This document shows, in pieces, positions 42,789-51,561 of a DNA stretch of 64,000 nucleotides. Location of the stretch: the NCBI GenBank assembly GCA_035553375.1, contig DATNCY010000264.1, positions 1-64,000 of the forward strand, in the 5' to 3' direction. Numbering within the stretch: the stretch's first letter is position 1; every line of letters begins with the position of its first letter. The position numbers and the translations under genes were made by a program. This stretch comes from JAJPHU01 sp035553375. GTDB lineage: Bacteria; Planctomycetota; Planctomycetia; Gemmatales; Gemmataceae. The notes under the pieces are model-generated. The model made no database searches, was not told the DNA's origin, and saw only the letters and a program-made list of their open reading frames with translations.

Positions 42789-45002
42789 ATGTCTGTAGCA
42801 CCTTTGACCGAGGCCATTGCCCATCATCAACGCGGAGAATTGGACCAGGCGATCCAGTCTTATCGCCGGATCCTGACCACCGAACCAAACCACGCCGACG
42901 CCTTACACCTCTTGGGCGTGGCGGCCCTGCAACGCGGTCAGCCGCGACCGGCCATCCAGTTGATCGAACGCGCCATCGCTTCCAGGCCCAGCGTTTCCGC
43001 CTATCACGCCAATCTCGCCGAGGCCTATCGGGCCGTCGGCCAACCGCAACGCGCCATCGCTTGCTGTCAACTCGCGCTGCGTCTGCAACCCGACAACGCC
43101 GACGCGGCTTACACCCTCGCCTCCCTGTTGATGCCGCAAGGCCAGACGGAAACGGCCGAACGGCTCTTCCGCCTGGCCGTAGAACAGCGACCCGACTTCG
43201 CCCTGGCGCACAATGGCCTGGGCAACGCCTGCCGCGTCCGCGGCGACTTTGAGCAAGCGCTGAAACATTTCCGCCGCGCGGCGGAACTGAACCCGCATCT
43301 GAGCTTCGTGCATACCAATCTCGGGCAACTCCTGCTGGAACGCGGAGAGTTGGCCGAGGCCTTGAATCATTGCCGCGAGGCGGTTCGCCTGGAGCCGCAA
43401 TCCACTGCGGCGCAGAACAATCTGGGCAACGTACTCCGCCGGATGGGACGCCTCACCGAGGCCAAGTCCTGTTACATCGAGGCGCTGCGTCTGGACCCCA
43501 ATCTTGCCATGGCCCACAACAACCTCGGCGAGATCTTGCTGGCCGAAGGCAAATCGGACGAGGCCGAACGCTGGATCAGCCAGGCCGTGCAACTGGATCC
43601 ACAGTCGGCGCGCGGCCACAGCAACCTGGCCACCCTGGCCTTCGAGCGCCGCGACTTTGTCGCGGCGGAATCGCATGTGGTCGCCGCGCGGCGACTCGAC
43701 CCGCGCCAGCCGGACGCCCGCTTGATCCTGGCCCGCTTACGCTTCGATCAGGGCCGGATCGAGGACGCCGGCAAGGAATATCGCGCCCTGCTCGCGGAGC
43801 GCCCCGACGATCCGAGCCTTAACTGCCGGCTGGGCGAAGTGTTGCTGGAGTTGAACCAGCGCGAGGAAGCCCTGGCCTGCTTCCGCAACGCCCTGCGCGT
43901 CAACCCGCGCTGCGCCCCGGCTCTGGGCCAACTCGCCACCCATCTGCGCGACAAGGTTCCCGCCGAGGAATTCGACGCCCTGCGCCGGCTGCTGGCCGAC
44001 CCAAACTTGACCGAACACGAGCGCGCCACCCTGCTGTTCGGCCTGGCCCAGGTCTGCGATGCCCGCGGCCAATACGAGGAGGCGGCCCAACATCTGATGC
44101 AGGCCAACGATCTCGAAGGCACGGTTCGCCAGCAGCGCGGCAAGAACTATAGTTCCGACAGCCATGTCGCCTTCGTCGATCGGATGATCCGCGTCTTCAC
44201 CCCGGAGTTCTTTGAACGGGTGCGCGGCTTCGGACTCGACACGGAACGCCCCGTCTTTATCGTCGGCCTGCCGCGCTCCGGCACGACTCTGCTGGAACAG
44301 GTGTTGGGCAGCCACTCGCGGGTCTACGGTGCCGGCGAACTCCGTTTCGCTCGCGACAACTTCGAGGCGCTGGGCGGCGGCGAGAACGCCCACAGCGAAT
44401 CGCGGGCCTTCGACGTGCTGCAAGTTATCGACGCCCGCACCGTTCAGGGGTTGGCCAAGGCCCACCTCGATTGCCTCAACGCGCTCAACAACACGGCCGA
44501 CCGCATCATCGACAAGATGCCGGACAATTATCTCTACCTCGGCTTGCTGACCGCGCTCTTCCCGCGCGCCCGCTTCCTGCACTGCCGACGCGACCTGCGC
44601 GACGTGGCCGTCTCCTGCTGGATCACCCACTTCCGCGAGATTCCCTGGGCGAACAACCCCGACCAGATCGCCTCGCGCTTCGCCCAGTATTGCCGCCTCA
44701 GCGAACACTGGCGGACCGTTCTGCCCGTGCCGATGCTGGAGATCAATTACGAGGATACGGTCGAGGATCTGGAAGGGGTGGCGCGCCGCGCCCTGGACTT
44801 CCTCGGCCTGGAGTGGGAGCCTGCCTGTCTGGACTTCCACCGTAGCCAGCGCGCCGTCCGCACGGCCAGCCTCTCGCAGGTGCGCCAGCCGATTTACCGG
44901 CGTTCCGTCGCCCGCTGGCGGCATTACGAGAAGAGCCTGCAACCCCTATTTTCACGGCTGCCCCGTTCCCTTCCGCAGCCCGAAGAGCAACTCATCGGAT
45001 GA
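42789..45002 (+). CDS. TPR protein with C-terminal sulfotransferase domain
   Basis: A 737-residue protein. About twelve TPR units occupy residues 1-420 (for example AHNNLGEILLAEGKSDEAER). Residues about 485-735 are a sulfotransferase: the 5'-phosphosulfate-binding loop FIVGLPRSGTTLLEQVLGSH (about residue 489) and the later RDLRDVAVS segment typical of the 3'-phosphate-binding site. PAPS would be the donor; the acceptor is unknown, possibly a protein or polysaccharide recognised by the TPR part. No signal peptide, so cytoplasmic. The surface-protein gene begins 122 bases downstream. Confidence 0.9.
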   Translation: MSVAPLTEAIAHHQRGELDQAIQSYRRILTTEPNHADALHLLGVAALQRGQPRPAIQLIERAIASRPSVSAYHANLAEAYRAVGQPQRAIACCQLALRLQPDNADAAYTLASLLMPQGQTETAERLFRLAVEQRPDFALAHNGLGNACRVRGDFEQALKHFRRAAELNPHLSFVHTNLGQLLLERGELAEALNHCREAVRLEPQSTAAQNNLGNVLRRMGRLTEAKSCYIEALRLDPNLAMAHNNLGEILLAEGKSDEAERWISQAVQLDPQSARGHSNLATLAFERRDFVAAESHVVAARRLDPRQPDARLILARLRFDQGRIEDAGKEYRALLAERPDDPSLNCRLGEVLLELNQREEALACFRNALRVNPRCAPALGQLATHLRDKVPAEEFDALRRLLADPNLTEHERATLLFGLAQVCDARGQYEEAAQHLMQANDLEGTVRQQRGKNYSSDSHVAFVDRMIRVFTPEFFERVRGFGLDTERPVFIVGLPRSGTTLLEQVLGSHSRVYGAGELRFARDNFEALGGGENAHSESRAFDVLQVIDARTVQGLAKAHLDCLNALNNTADRIIDKMPDNYLYLGLLTALFPRARFLHCRRDLRDVAVSCWITHFREIPWANNPDQIASRFAQYCRLSEHWRTVLPVPMLEINYEDTVEDLEGVARRALDFLGLEWEPACLDFHRSQRAVRTASLSQVRQPIYRRSVARWRHYEKSLQPLFSRLPRSLPQPEEQLIG

Positions 45003-45124
45003 CACGACTGCGACGGCCGGCCCGGTGCCGGTCGTCGCGGTGCCGCGCGCGGAAGTGTCTTTCCGCGTGCGGGGGGACGGATCCCCAACGGTCCCTCTGT
45101 CTCCTCAGTATTAGGAGGACGTCC

Positions 45125-48100
45125 ATGTTTCGCTCCTTGTGGTTTCACAAACTGTTGGGCCTACCGCGCTCGCGGAACGTCCGTCGCCGCCAGGCGGCGC
45201 AGACTCGCCGGCCGGTTTACCTCCGTCTGGAGGCGCTGGAGGATCGGGTAACTCCGACCACCGGCCCGATCGTGCTTTCCGCCGGCAACGTCGCCACGCT
45301 GGAGGCCGACATCGCCATTGCCAACGGCAATCCGACGAACCAGTACATCATCAATCTCACGTCGCCCGTCTACAATCTGAACCGGCAGCTGGAGATTACG
45401 GACGCCCATCTGACCATTCAAGCGCCCACCGGCTCCAACGCGACCCTCAACGCCTTTGACGAATCGCGACTATTCAAGGTCGATAAGGCTGCAGATCTGA
45501 CCTTGAACAACCTGACGCTCCAGGGCGGCAATCCCGATAGTAGTAAGGGCGGTGCCATCTACGACACGGGCGGCGGTCTGACGCTCAACAGCGACGTGGT
45601 TCAGAACAACGTAGTCCGCGATGATCCCAGCGCCTACGGCGGCGGCGTCTACGTCTCGGGCGGCGGCAATCTGACCATCGTCAACAGCGTCATCCAGAAC
45701 AACTTCGCCACCGGCACCGGCACCACCGGCTCCGGCGACGGTTACTCGGCGTATGGCGGCGGCGTGTACGTCTCCGGTCCCAGCGTGGTCAGCATCACCA
45801 CCAGCACCATCACCGGGAACACTGCCCAAGGTGCCAATGGGGCGAATCGCTCCTCCACCATCAGTGCCGAAGGCGGCACCGGTGGCTCCGCCTACGGTGG
45901 CGGTATGTATCTCTATAACGTGACGAGTTACACTATCACCGGAGGGTTGGTATCCAATAACAGCGCCATCGGTGGAGCCGGTGGCAACGGCGGCCCCGGA
46001 AAAGCCGGCACACCCGGCGCGGCCGGAAACGGCGGCGGCAGCGGCAATTCCGGCAGCGAAGGCGAGGAGGGTGGCGACGGCGGCTCCGCCTACGGCGGCG
46101 GGATCTATGTCTATGAAGCCGGTCCCGGCACGATCAGCGGCGTGACGTTCTTGACAAACTCCGCGCTCGGCGGTCAGGGCGGGAAGGGGGGCCAAGGAGG
46201 CCACGGCGGTCAAGGCGGCCAAGGCACTGGCGGCGGCAGCGGCGGCAGCGGCGGCACCGGTGGCACCGGCGGCTCGACTGCCTCCTTCTCAGAAGGCGGA
46301 CACGGCGGCTCGGCCTCCGGCGGCGGCATCTACGCCTCGGATTCTCAGCCCTTGCTCCTTAGCGGCTCGACCTTCCAGAATAATATCGCCCGCGGCGGCA
46401 ACGGCGGCGCCGGCGGTCTCGGCGGCCACGGCGGCGCTGGCGGCAACGCCACCGGCAGCGGCAGCGGCGGCAACGGCGGCAGCGGTGGGGAAGGCGGTGA
46501 CGGTGGACATGGCGGCTCCGCCTTTGGCGGCGGCGCGGAACTATACGACATGCAGGCTACCGTCGTCAACACCACGTTCCTGCTGAACCAGGCAGTCGGC
46601 GGCAACGGTGGCGCCGGCGGTCAGGGCGGCCCTGGCGGCCAAGCCGGCGCCGGCGGCGGTAGCTCCAGCAGTTCCAGCGGTGCCAGCGGCAGCGGCGGCG
46701 AGGGCGGCGACGGCGGCGCTGGCGGTGAGGGTGAGGGCGGCGGCATGTGGCTGGGCCTCGACCCCACGGGCATCTCCATCATTAACAGCACGGTAGCCTT
46801 GAACAAGGCCACCGGCGGCAACGGCGGCGCGGCCGGCCACGGCGGCGCGAACTTCGCCAGCACCACCATCGGCGCCAACGGCGACGTGGGCACCCAAGGA
46901 ATAGGCGAGGGCGGCGGCGCCTTCGTCAGCGGACAGGCCTCGCACACCTTCTTCACCAACAACACCTTCTTCGAGAACGTGGTCCGCTCAGGCAGCGGAA
47001 ACACCAACACCTCGGATCAATCCGACGGTGGCGGTATCTATTACGGCAGCGACAATGATTACAGCTATAACTGCGGCGGCGGACCCGCGCAGATAAGCAG
47101 CTCCACCTCCGACGCACCGCTGTTAACCAACAACATCCTGGAGGACAACCAGGGTCCGTCCCCCGACTACTTCGGGGTGGTCAATCAAAACAACTCCCAC
47201 AACTTCGTCAGCGAAATCGACAACAGAGCCTACCCGATCTCCAGCGGCCCCATCCCGATCCAGCTCAACGGCTGGCTAAGTCCGATCGAAAACGAGCCGT
47301 TCCTCGACAACATCGTCGACAATCACGCGCCGCAGCTGGGTGCCCTGGTGACGCCGACTACGGGACCAGCTTACTATCCGTTGCTGCCGGGAAGCCAGGT
47401 CGTCAACGCCGGGACCAACAGTGTCGTCGATAACATCGCTCAGGCGGAGGGCTTCAGCAACAGCAGCGACGCCACCGATGAAGCCGGTGGCCCGCGCGTC
47501 CTCCAGAACATCATCGACATGGGCGCCGTCGAGTTCAATGCGGCGAACGCTGCCCTCAACTTCGTCTTCTCGCCGCCTGCGCTCACGGTGTCGTCCAGCA
47601 CCACGTCCGTGAACCTGGAAGTCACGGTCTCCGACAGCAGCGGACCGATCAACGGCCCGCTCACCGGCGGCACGATCACCTTCAGCTTGCTCAATGCCAG
47701 CAACGTCCCGGTCGCCGGCTCGGTGACGGCCCCCGTGTCGTCCATCGGTCAGGCCACCACCACCTTCAACCTGCCGAGCAATCTGCCGGCAGGCAATTAC
47801 ACCGTGAAGGCTGTCTACAACAGCACCAACGGTCAATTCAACAACTCCAGCGGCACCGAGACGTTGACCAAGTTGGCGGCGCCTTTGGTCGCCGCGGGGA
47901 CCACCCTCACGGCGGGCGATGGCTCGGTCGTCGAAAGCGCGTCCAGCCAGACCACGGGTATCCCCGTGCTGGTCAACAGCACCGGCGGACCGGTCAACGC
48001 CGGCACGGTGACAGTCACCCTGCTGAATAACGGCGTTCCGATCAGCACGAACTCGAGTACGTTCACGGCAACGAGTACAGGACCGTCGACGACGGTCACG

Positions 48101-48532
48101 TTGACCGTACCGGCTGGCCTGGCTCCGGGCACCTACACCCTGACGGAGATCTACCACGACAGCACCGGCAACTTCACCGACAGCAGCGGCTTTGGCCATC
48201 TGGTTGTCACCAGTTCGAGTCCGCCCCCAAGCCCGTCGATCACAAGTACCGGTCCGGTCACGGTCACGGGTGCGGTCGCGAGTACCGGCGCGGTCACAGT
48301 GACACCGTCGTCGCCGGACACCTTCACGGCGCTCTTCACGATCGCCATTGACGCTGCGGAGTTGGTTCTCGTTCATCACGGCATCCTCTCCCTCGGTGGT
48401 GTCCCGCTGCCCTCGGCACAGGCACTCATGCAGCAGATCCTGAACAACATCCCCTTCGGGGGTGGTCTCGTGGGGGCGGCCTTCTCAGCCGGCACCAATG
48501 CGGGCAATCAGTTCGTGAGTGGGCAGGGGTAA
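45125..48532 (+). CDS. giant glycine-rich surface protein (PGRS-like, choice-of-anchor Q)
   Basis: A 1135-residue exported protein. The N-terminus carries the planctomycete extracellular signal region (RRPVYLRLEALEDRVTPT). Residues about 45-560 form a right-handed beta-helix-like domain with glycine-rich repeats (GGNGGAGGLGGHGGAGG type) similar in composition to PGRS regions. Around residue 740-800 a choice-of-anchor Q-like segment occurs (GGPRVLQNIIDMGAVEF), then two Ig-like repeats (about 810-1040) and a tail. The start is set by AGGAGG before the ATG at 45125; the earlier frame overlaps the sulfotransferase stop. It looks like an adhesin or structural surface protein. Confidence 0.85.
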   Translation: MFRSLWFHKLLGLPRSRNVRRRQAAQTRRPVYLRLEALEDRVTPTTGPIVLSAGNVATLEADIAIANGNPTNQYIINLTSPVYNLNRQLEITDAHLTIQAPTGSNATLNAFDESRLFKVDKAADLTLNNLTLQGGNPDSSKGGAIYDTGGGLTLNSDVVQNNVVRDDPSAYGGGVYVSGGGNLTIVNSVIQNNFATGTGTTGSGDGYSAYGGGVYVSGPSVVSITTSTITGNTAQGANGANRSSTISAEGGTGGSAYGGGMYLYNVTSYTITGGLVSNNSAIGGAGGNGGPGKAGTPGAAGNGGGSGNSGSEGEEGGDGGSAYGGGIYVYEAGPGTISGVTFLTNSALGGQGGKGGQGGHGGQGGQGTGGGSGGSGGTGGTGGSTASFSEGGHGGSASGGGIYASDSQPLLLSGSTFQNNIARGGNGGAGGLGGHGGAGGNATGSGSGGNGGSGGEGGDGGHGGSAFGGGAELYDMQATVVNTTFLLNQAVGGNGGAGGQGGPGGQAGAGGGSSSSSSGASGSGGEGGDGGAGGEGEGGGMWLGLDPTGISIINSTVALNKATGGNGGAAGHGGANFASTTIGANGDVGTQGIGEGGGAFVSGQASHTFFTNNTFFENVVRSGSGNTNTSDQSDGGGIYYGSDNDYSYNCGGGPAQISSSTSDAPLLTNNILEDNQGPSPDYFGVVNQNNSHNFVSEIDNRAYPISSGPIPIQLNGWLSPIENEPFLDNIVDNHAPQLGALVTPTTGPAYYPLLPGSQVVNAGTNSVVDNIAQAEGFSNSSDATDEAGGPRVLQNIIDMGAVEFNAANAALNFVFSPPALTVSSSTTSVNLEVTVSDSSGPINGPLTGGTITFSLLNASNVPVAGSVTAPVSSIGQATTTFNLPSNLPAGNYTVKAVYNSTNGQFNNSSGTETLTKLAAPLVAAGTTLTAGDGSVVESASSQTTGIPVLVNSTGGPVNAGTVTVTLLNNGVPISTNSSTFTATSTGPSTTVTLTVPAGLAPGTYTLTEIYHDSTGNFTDSSGFGHLVVTSSSPPPSPSITSTGPVTVTGAVASTGAVTVTPSSPDTFTALFTIAIDAAELVLVHHGILSLGGVPLPSAQALMQQILNNIPFGGGLVGAAFSAGTNAGNQFVSGQG

Positions 48533-48643
48533 ACCTAGCTCCGCGTCGGTATCACTTCCGGCGCTCTCGCTGTAATCTCTTGGCCCGCGGACAAACGTCC
48601 GCGGGCTATTTCATGCGCTTCGAGGCGGTAAGAAACCCTAAAG

Positions 48644-48700
48644 GCCAGCCCGCAGCGCCAGCAAGGGTTATCTCGTCCCTTGCTGGCGCTGCGGGCTGGC
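48644..48700. repeat. palindromic repeat, GCCAGCCCGCAGCGCCAGCAAGGG family
   Basis: Perfect 24-base arms (48644-48667, 48677-48700) with a 9-base loop, between the convergent surface-protein and OGT genes. Confidence 0.85.
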
Positions 48701-48720
48701 AATTCATTGTGTTCGTGCCC

Positions 48721-51300
48721 CTAACGCGACCTCGCTCGCCGCTGGAAGCACCACTGACGCCACATCCAGCGATAGGCTTCTTCGAGTTGCTGGGTGAATC
48801 GCTCGATATTCATCAACGTGGAACGACTCATGCGCTCGCGGAGGGTTGCCCGCAACTCCACCAGTCGCGGCCGATCCGCGGCGAGACGAAGCGCCGTTTC
48901 CACATACTCTTCCGCGCTCCCCGTGATCAGGTCGTGCAGTCCCAGGTGCGCCAGCGGACTCGCCCCCTGACGAGCTATGGCGGTCTGCCCCGCGAGAGTC
49001 ACCACCGGCACGCCCATCCACAGCGAGTCGCAGGTGGTGTTACAGCCGGTGTAGGGGAACGAATCGAGACAGAGGTCCACACCCTGATAGAGCCGGAAGT
49101 ACTCCGGCCGAGATCGTTTGCTCATCAGGGTCAAGCGGCCCGGATCGATACCATGTTCAGAAAAGGCGTCCCGCAGCCTCTGGTCGGCCCGCGGACTGAC
49201 CCCCGCCAGGATGAGGAGGCGGGAATCGGGCAGGCGGGCGAGGATTTGCGCCCACAGAGCGATGGCCGTAGTCGTCAGCTTCGAGAAAGCGTTGAGAACT
49301 CCAAAGGTCACGTATCCGGCCGACGACGCCGGCAAGTCGTTGACCTCCATGTCCAGGTTCGGCCGATAGCACCAGTGAATCTCCGGCAGGCGGACGAGTT
49401 GCTCGGTGTGATAGCGCTCGGTCATTCCCGGCGGATCGCAGACGGCATCGGTGATCCGATAATTGATAGCGGGATTGCCGCTGGTGAACTGGTAACCGTA
49501 GTGGGTAACCTGCACGGGAGCCGGTTTGCGGGCGAAGAGCGACATGCGGTTGCCGCCCATGTGACCGCTCAGATCCACAAGCAGGTCGATGCGATCCTGG
49601 CGGATCAATTCCTCGACCTTGTCGTCGGAAAGATCACGGATGTCGCGCCACTGATCGGCCAATTCCCGGATGCGCCGGGTGGTGTCGTCGCCTTTGCCCC
49701 CGTTGGAATAACAGGTGACTTCAAAGCGTTCACGGGTGCGTGCCTGCAAGACGCGCTCGGCGTAGCAGCCCATGACGTGTTCGCGAAAATCGGCGGACAC
49801 ATAACCGATGCGGAGACGGCGGTCGGCATCGAGGACGTTGGAGTGCGGCCGGAGGAAGGAAGGCGGGACGGCATGGTGGCGCGCCCAGGTAAGGTATTCG
49901 CTGAAGATGCTCTCCGGGGTCAGGCCAGGCAAATAGTGGAGGCAATACAGCAGATTGCTGTACATCACGGCCTGGCGCGGGTCCAGGGCGATGCACCGGC
50001 GGTAACAGGCGATGGCCTCTTCCAGCCGGCCGAGAGTCTTGTAGACGTTGGCGAGACCGCCCAGCGCTTTGGGAAAATTCGGCCGCAGGCGCACCGCCTC
50101 TTCGTAAGTCGCGCACGCCTCGTCGTGCTGGTGGAGATGGTCGTACACGAGGGCGAGGTTATTGAGGGCCGAGGGAAAATTCGGTTTCAACCGGAGAGCC
50201 TGGTGAAGCACTTCCATCGAGCGAGGGAACTGGCGGATATTGATGAACGCCATACCCAGATCACAGAGAGCCTCGGGATAGTCCGGGCGCAGTTTCAAGG
50301 CCTGCTCCAGGGCGGCGATCGCCCGACCGGGATCCCGAAGATTGAAGTACGCCAGGCCGAGGTTGTGGAACATTTCGGGAGAGTTCGGCTGGCGCTGCAC
50401 GGCCTGGGAGGCAAGTTCCGCCACGTCCGCCCAACGTCTCAGTTCCATGAGGACGGCCACCAGGTTGCTCAGGGCGCGGCCATTGGCGGGATCCAACTGG
50501 ACCGCCCGCCGCAGACAGACCGCCGCTTCGTCCAGGCGGCGCAGAGCGACCAGAGCCAGCCCAAGGTGTTCGTTGGCCTGGTTATATTGCGGGGCAATCT
50601 GAAGAGCCTGCCGAAAATGCTCGACCGCTTCCTCGTATCGGCCCATCTTGAGCAATACCACGCCGACCTGATCCTGCACGGCCGCCAGTCGAGGGTCGAG
50701 CTGCAAGGCCTGCTGGGCCACGGTCAGAGCCTGATCCAGTTCACCCTTCTCGAAGTGGATGACGGACAGGCCCACCAGCGCGCCGGGGTACGCGGGCGCG
50801 ATCTGCACGAGGCGTTCGAGCAGCAGCCGAGCCTCATCGAACTCGCGCCGCGCGATGTGCATCAGGGATAGGTTGTTGAGCGCCTCCACGTAGTCGGGGT
50901 AGAGGTGGACGGCTTCGCGGAAGCAGGCCAGCGCGTCGGTTTCTCTCTTGTGAAGGAGGTGAGCCTTGCCCAGATTGTTGTAGGCCTCGGAGGAAAAGGG
51001 ATCCAGCCGCAGAGCCTCCTCCAAGCAAACGATGGCCTCGTTCGGTTGCCGCGCCTGGATGAAGACGCTGCCCATGTGGTTGCAGGGAGCCGCGGATTGG
51101 GGGTCGCGGCTGGCGGCCTCCTTGAATAGCCCCAACGCCTCCTCCAGGTTGCCGCGCGCCTGATGAATCGAGCCGAGCAGGCACAAGCCCTGGATGTCGT
51201 CGGGGGTCTCGCGGAGCAGTTGCTGAAGCGTCTCCTCGGCTCGGTCGAGATCGCCCGCCTGGATATACTGGATGCTAAGTTGAATCGCGGTGTTGCTCAT
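48721..51300 (-). CDS. TPR protein with OGT/SPINDLY-type glycosyltransferase domain (GT41)
   Basis: An 859-residue protein. Residues 1 to about 480 hold some thirteen TPR units; residues about 490-850 are the GT41 catalytic region (LRIGYVSADFREHVMGCY, LVDLSGHMGGNRM, DSFPYTGCNTTCDSLWMGVP). Such enzymes move GlcNAc or another sugar from a nucleotide sugar onto Ser/Thr of proteins. It is cytoplasmic by sequence. It lies back to back with the carbamoyltransferase and convergent with the large surface protein, a possible substrate. Opposite-strand frame 48580-50871 is a shadow. Confidence 0.9.
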   Translation of the reverse strand: MSNTAIQLSIQYIQAGDLDRAEETLQQLLRETPDDIQGLCLLGSIHQARGNLEEALGLFKEAASRDPQSAAPCNHMGSVFIQARQPNEAIVCLEEALRLDPFSSEAYNNLGKAHLLHKRETDALACFREAVHLYPDYVEALNNLSLMHIARREFDEARLLLERLVQIAPAYPGALVGLSVIHFEKGELDQALTVAQQALQLDPRLAAVQDQVGVVLLKMGRYEEAVEHFRQALQIAPQYNQANEHLGLALVALRRLDEAAVCLRRAVQLDPANGRALSNLVAVLMELRRWADVAELASQAVQRQPNSPEMFHNLGLAYFNLRDPGRAIAALEQALKLRPDYPEALCDLGMAFINIRQFPRSMEVLHQALRLKPNFPSALNNLALVYDHLHQHDEACATYEEAVRLRPNFPKALGGLANVYKTLGRLEEAIACYRRCIALDPRQAVMYSNLLYCLHYLPGLTPESIFSEYLTWARHHAVPPSFLRPHSNVLDADRRLRIGYVSADFREHVMGCYAERVLQARTRERFEVTCYSNGGKGDDTTRRIRELADQWRDIRDLSDDKVEELIRQDRIDLLVDLSGHMGGNRMSLFARKPAPVQVTHYGYQFTSGNPAINYRITDAVCDPPGMTERYHTEQLVRLPEIHWCYRPNLDMEVNDLPASSAGYVTFGVLNAFSKLTTTAIALWAQILARLPDSRLLILAGVSPRADQRLRDAFSEHGIDPGRLTLMSKRSRPEYFRLYQGVDLCLDSFPYTGCNTTCDSLWMGVPVVTLAGQTAIARQGASPLAHLGLHDLITGSAEEYVETALRLAADRPRLVELRATLRERMSRSTLMNIERFTQQLEEAYRWMWRQWCFQRRARSR

Positions 51301-51561
51301 TTTGGGAAACGCTGGTAAACGGAAGTTGAATAGCCAAAAATATTATTCTTTCTCGACCAATGGAGTTTACGCTTTACGAGGATGGGCCGCAATGATTTCG
51401 CAAGGTGGCGGCTTTCATCCTTGAGGACTCACTTCAGAAGCACTAACTTTTTGACGACTAGCCCGGAGCGCCAGCGACGGGTTGCACGGTCCCGTCGCTG
51501 GCGCTCCGGGCTAGTAGGTCATTCTGTTAATGCCTTTCAGGCACAATTGGTAGGATCTCCC
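51301..51561. other. spacer between OGT and carbamoyltransferase genes
   Basis: Apart from the palindrome at 51457-51515, this 261-base stretch is AT-rich near 51330-51370 and should hold two divergent promoters. No gene is seen. Confidence 0.4.
51457..51515. repeat. palindromic repeat, AGCCCGGAGCGCCAGCGACGGG family
   Basis: Perfect 25-base arms (51457-51481, 51491-51515) with a 9-base loop. The inner 23 bases are the same as in the copy at 29633-29692. Confidence 0.85.

Noticed and set aside
45470..48379. Long minus-strand alanine-rich frames across the surface protein
   Set aside because: They mirror the glycine-rich repeats of the real gene and have no start signals.
48580..50871. 763-residue open frame on the plus strand
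   Set aside because: It is antisense to the TPR-OGT gene, whose motifs are unambiguous, and the translated frame shows no family resemblance and biased composition typical of GC-rich shadow frames.
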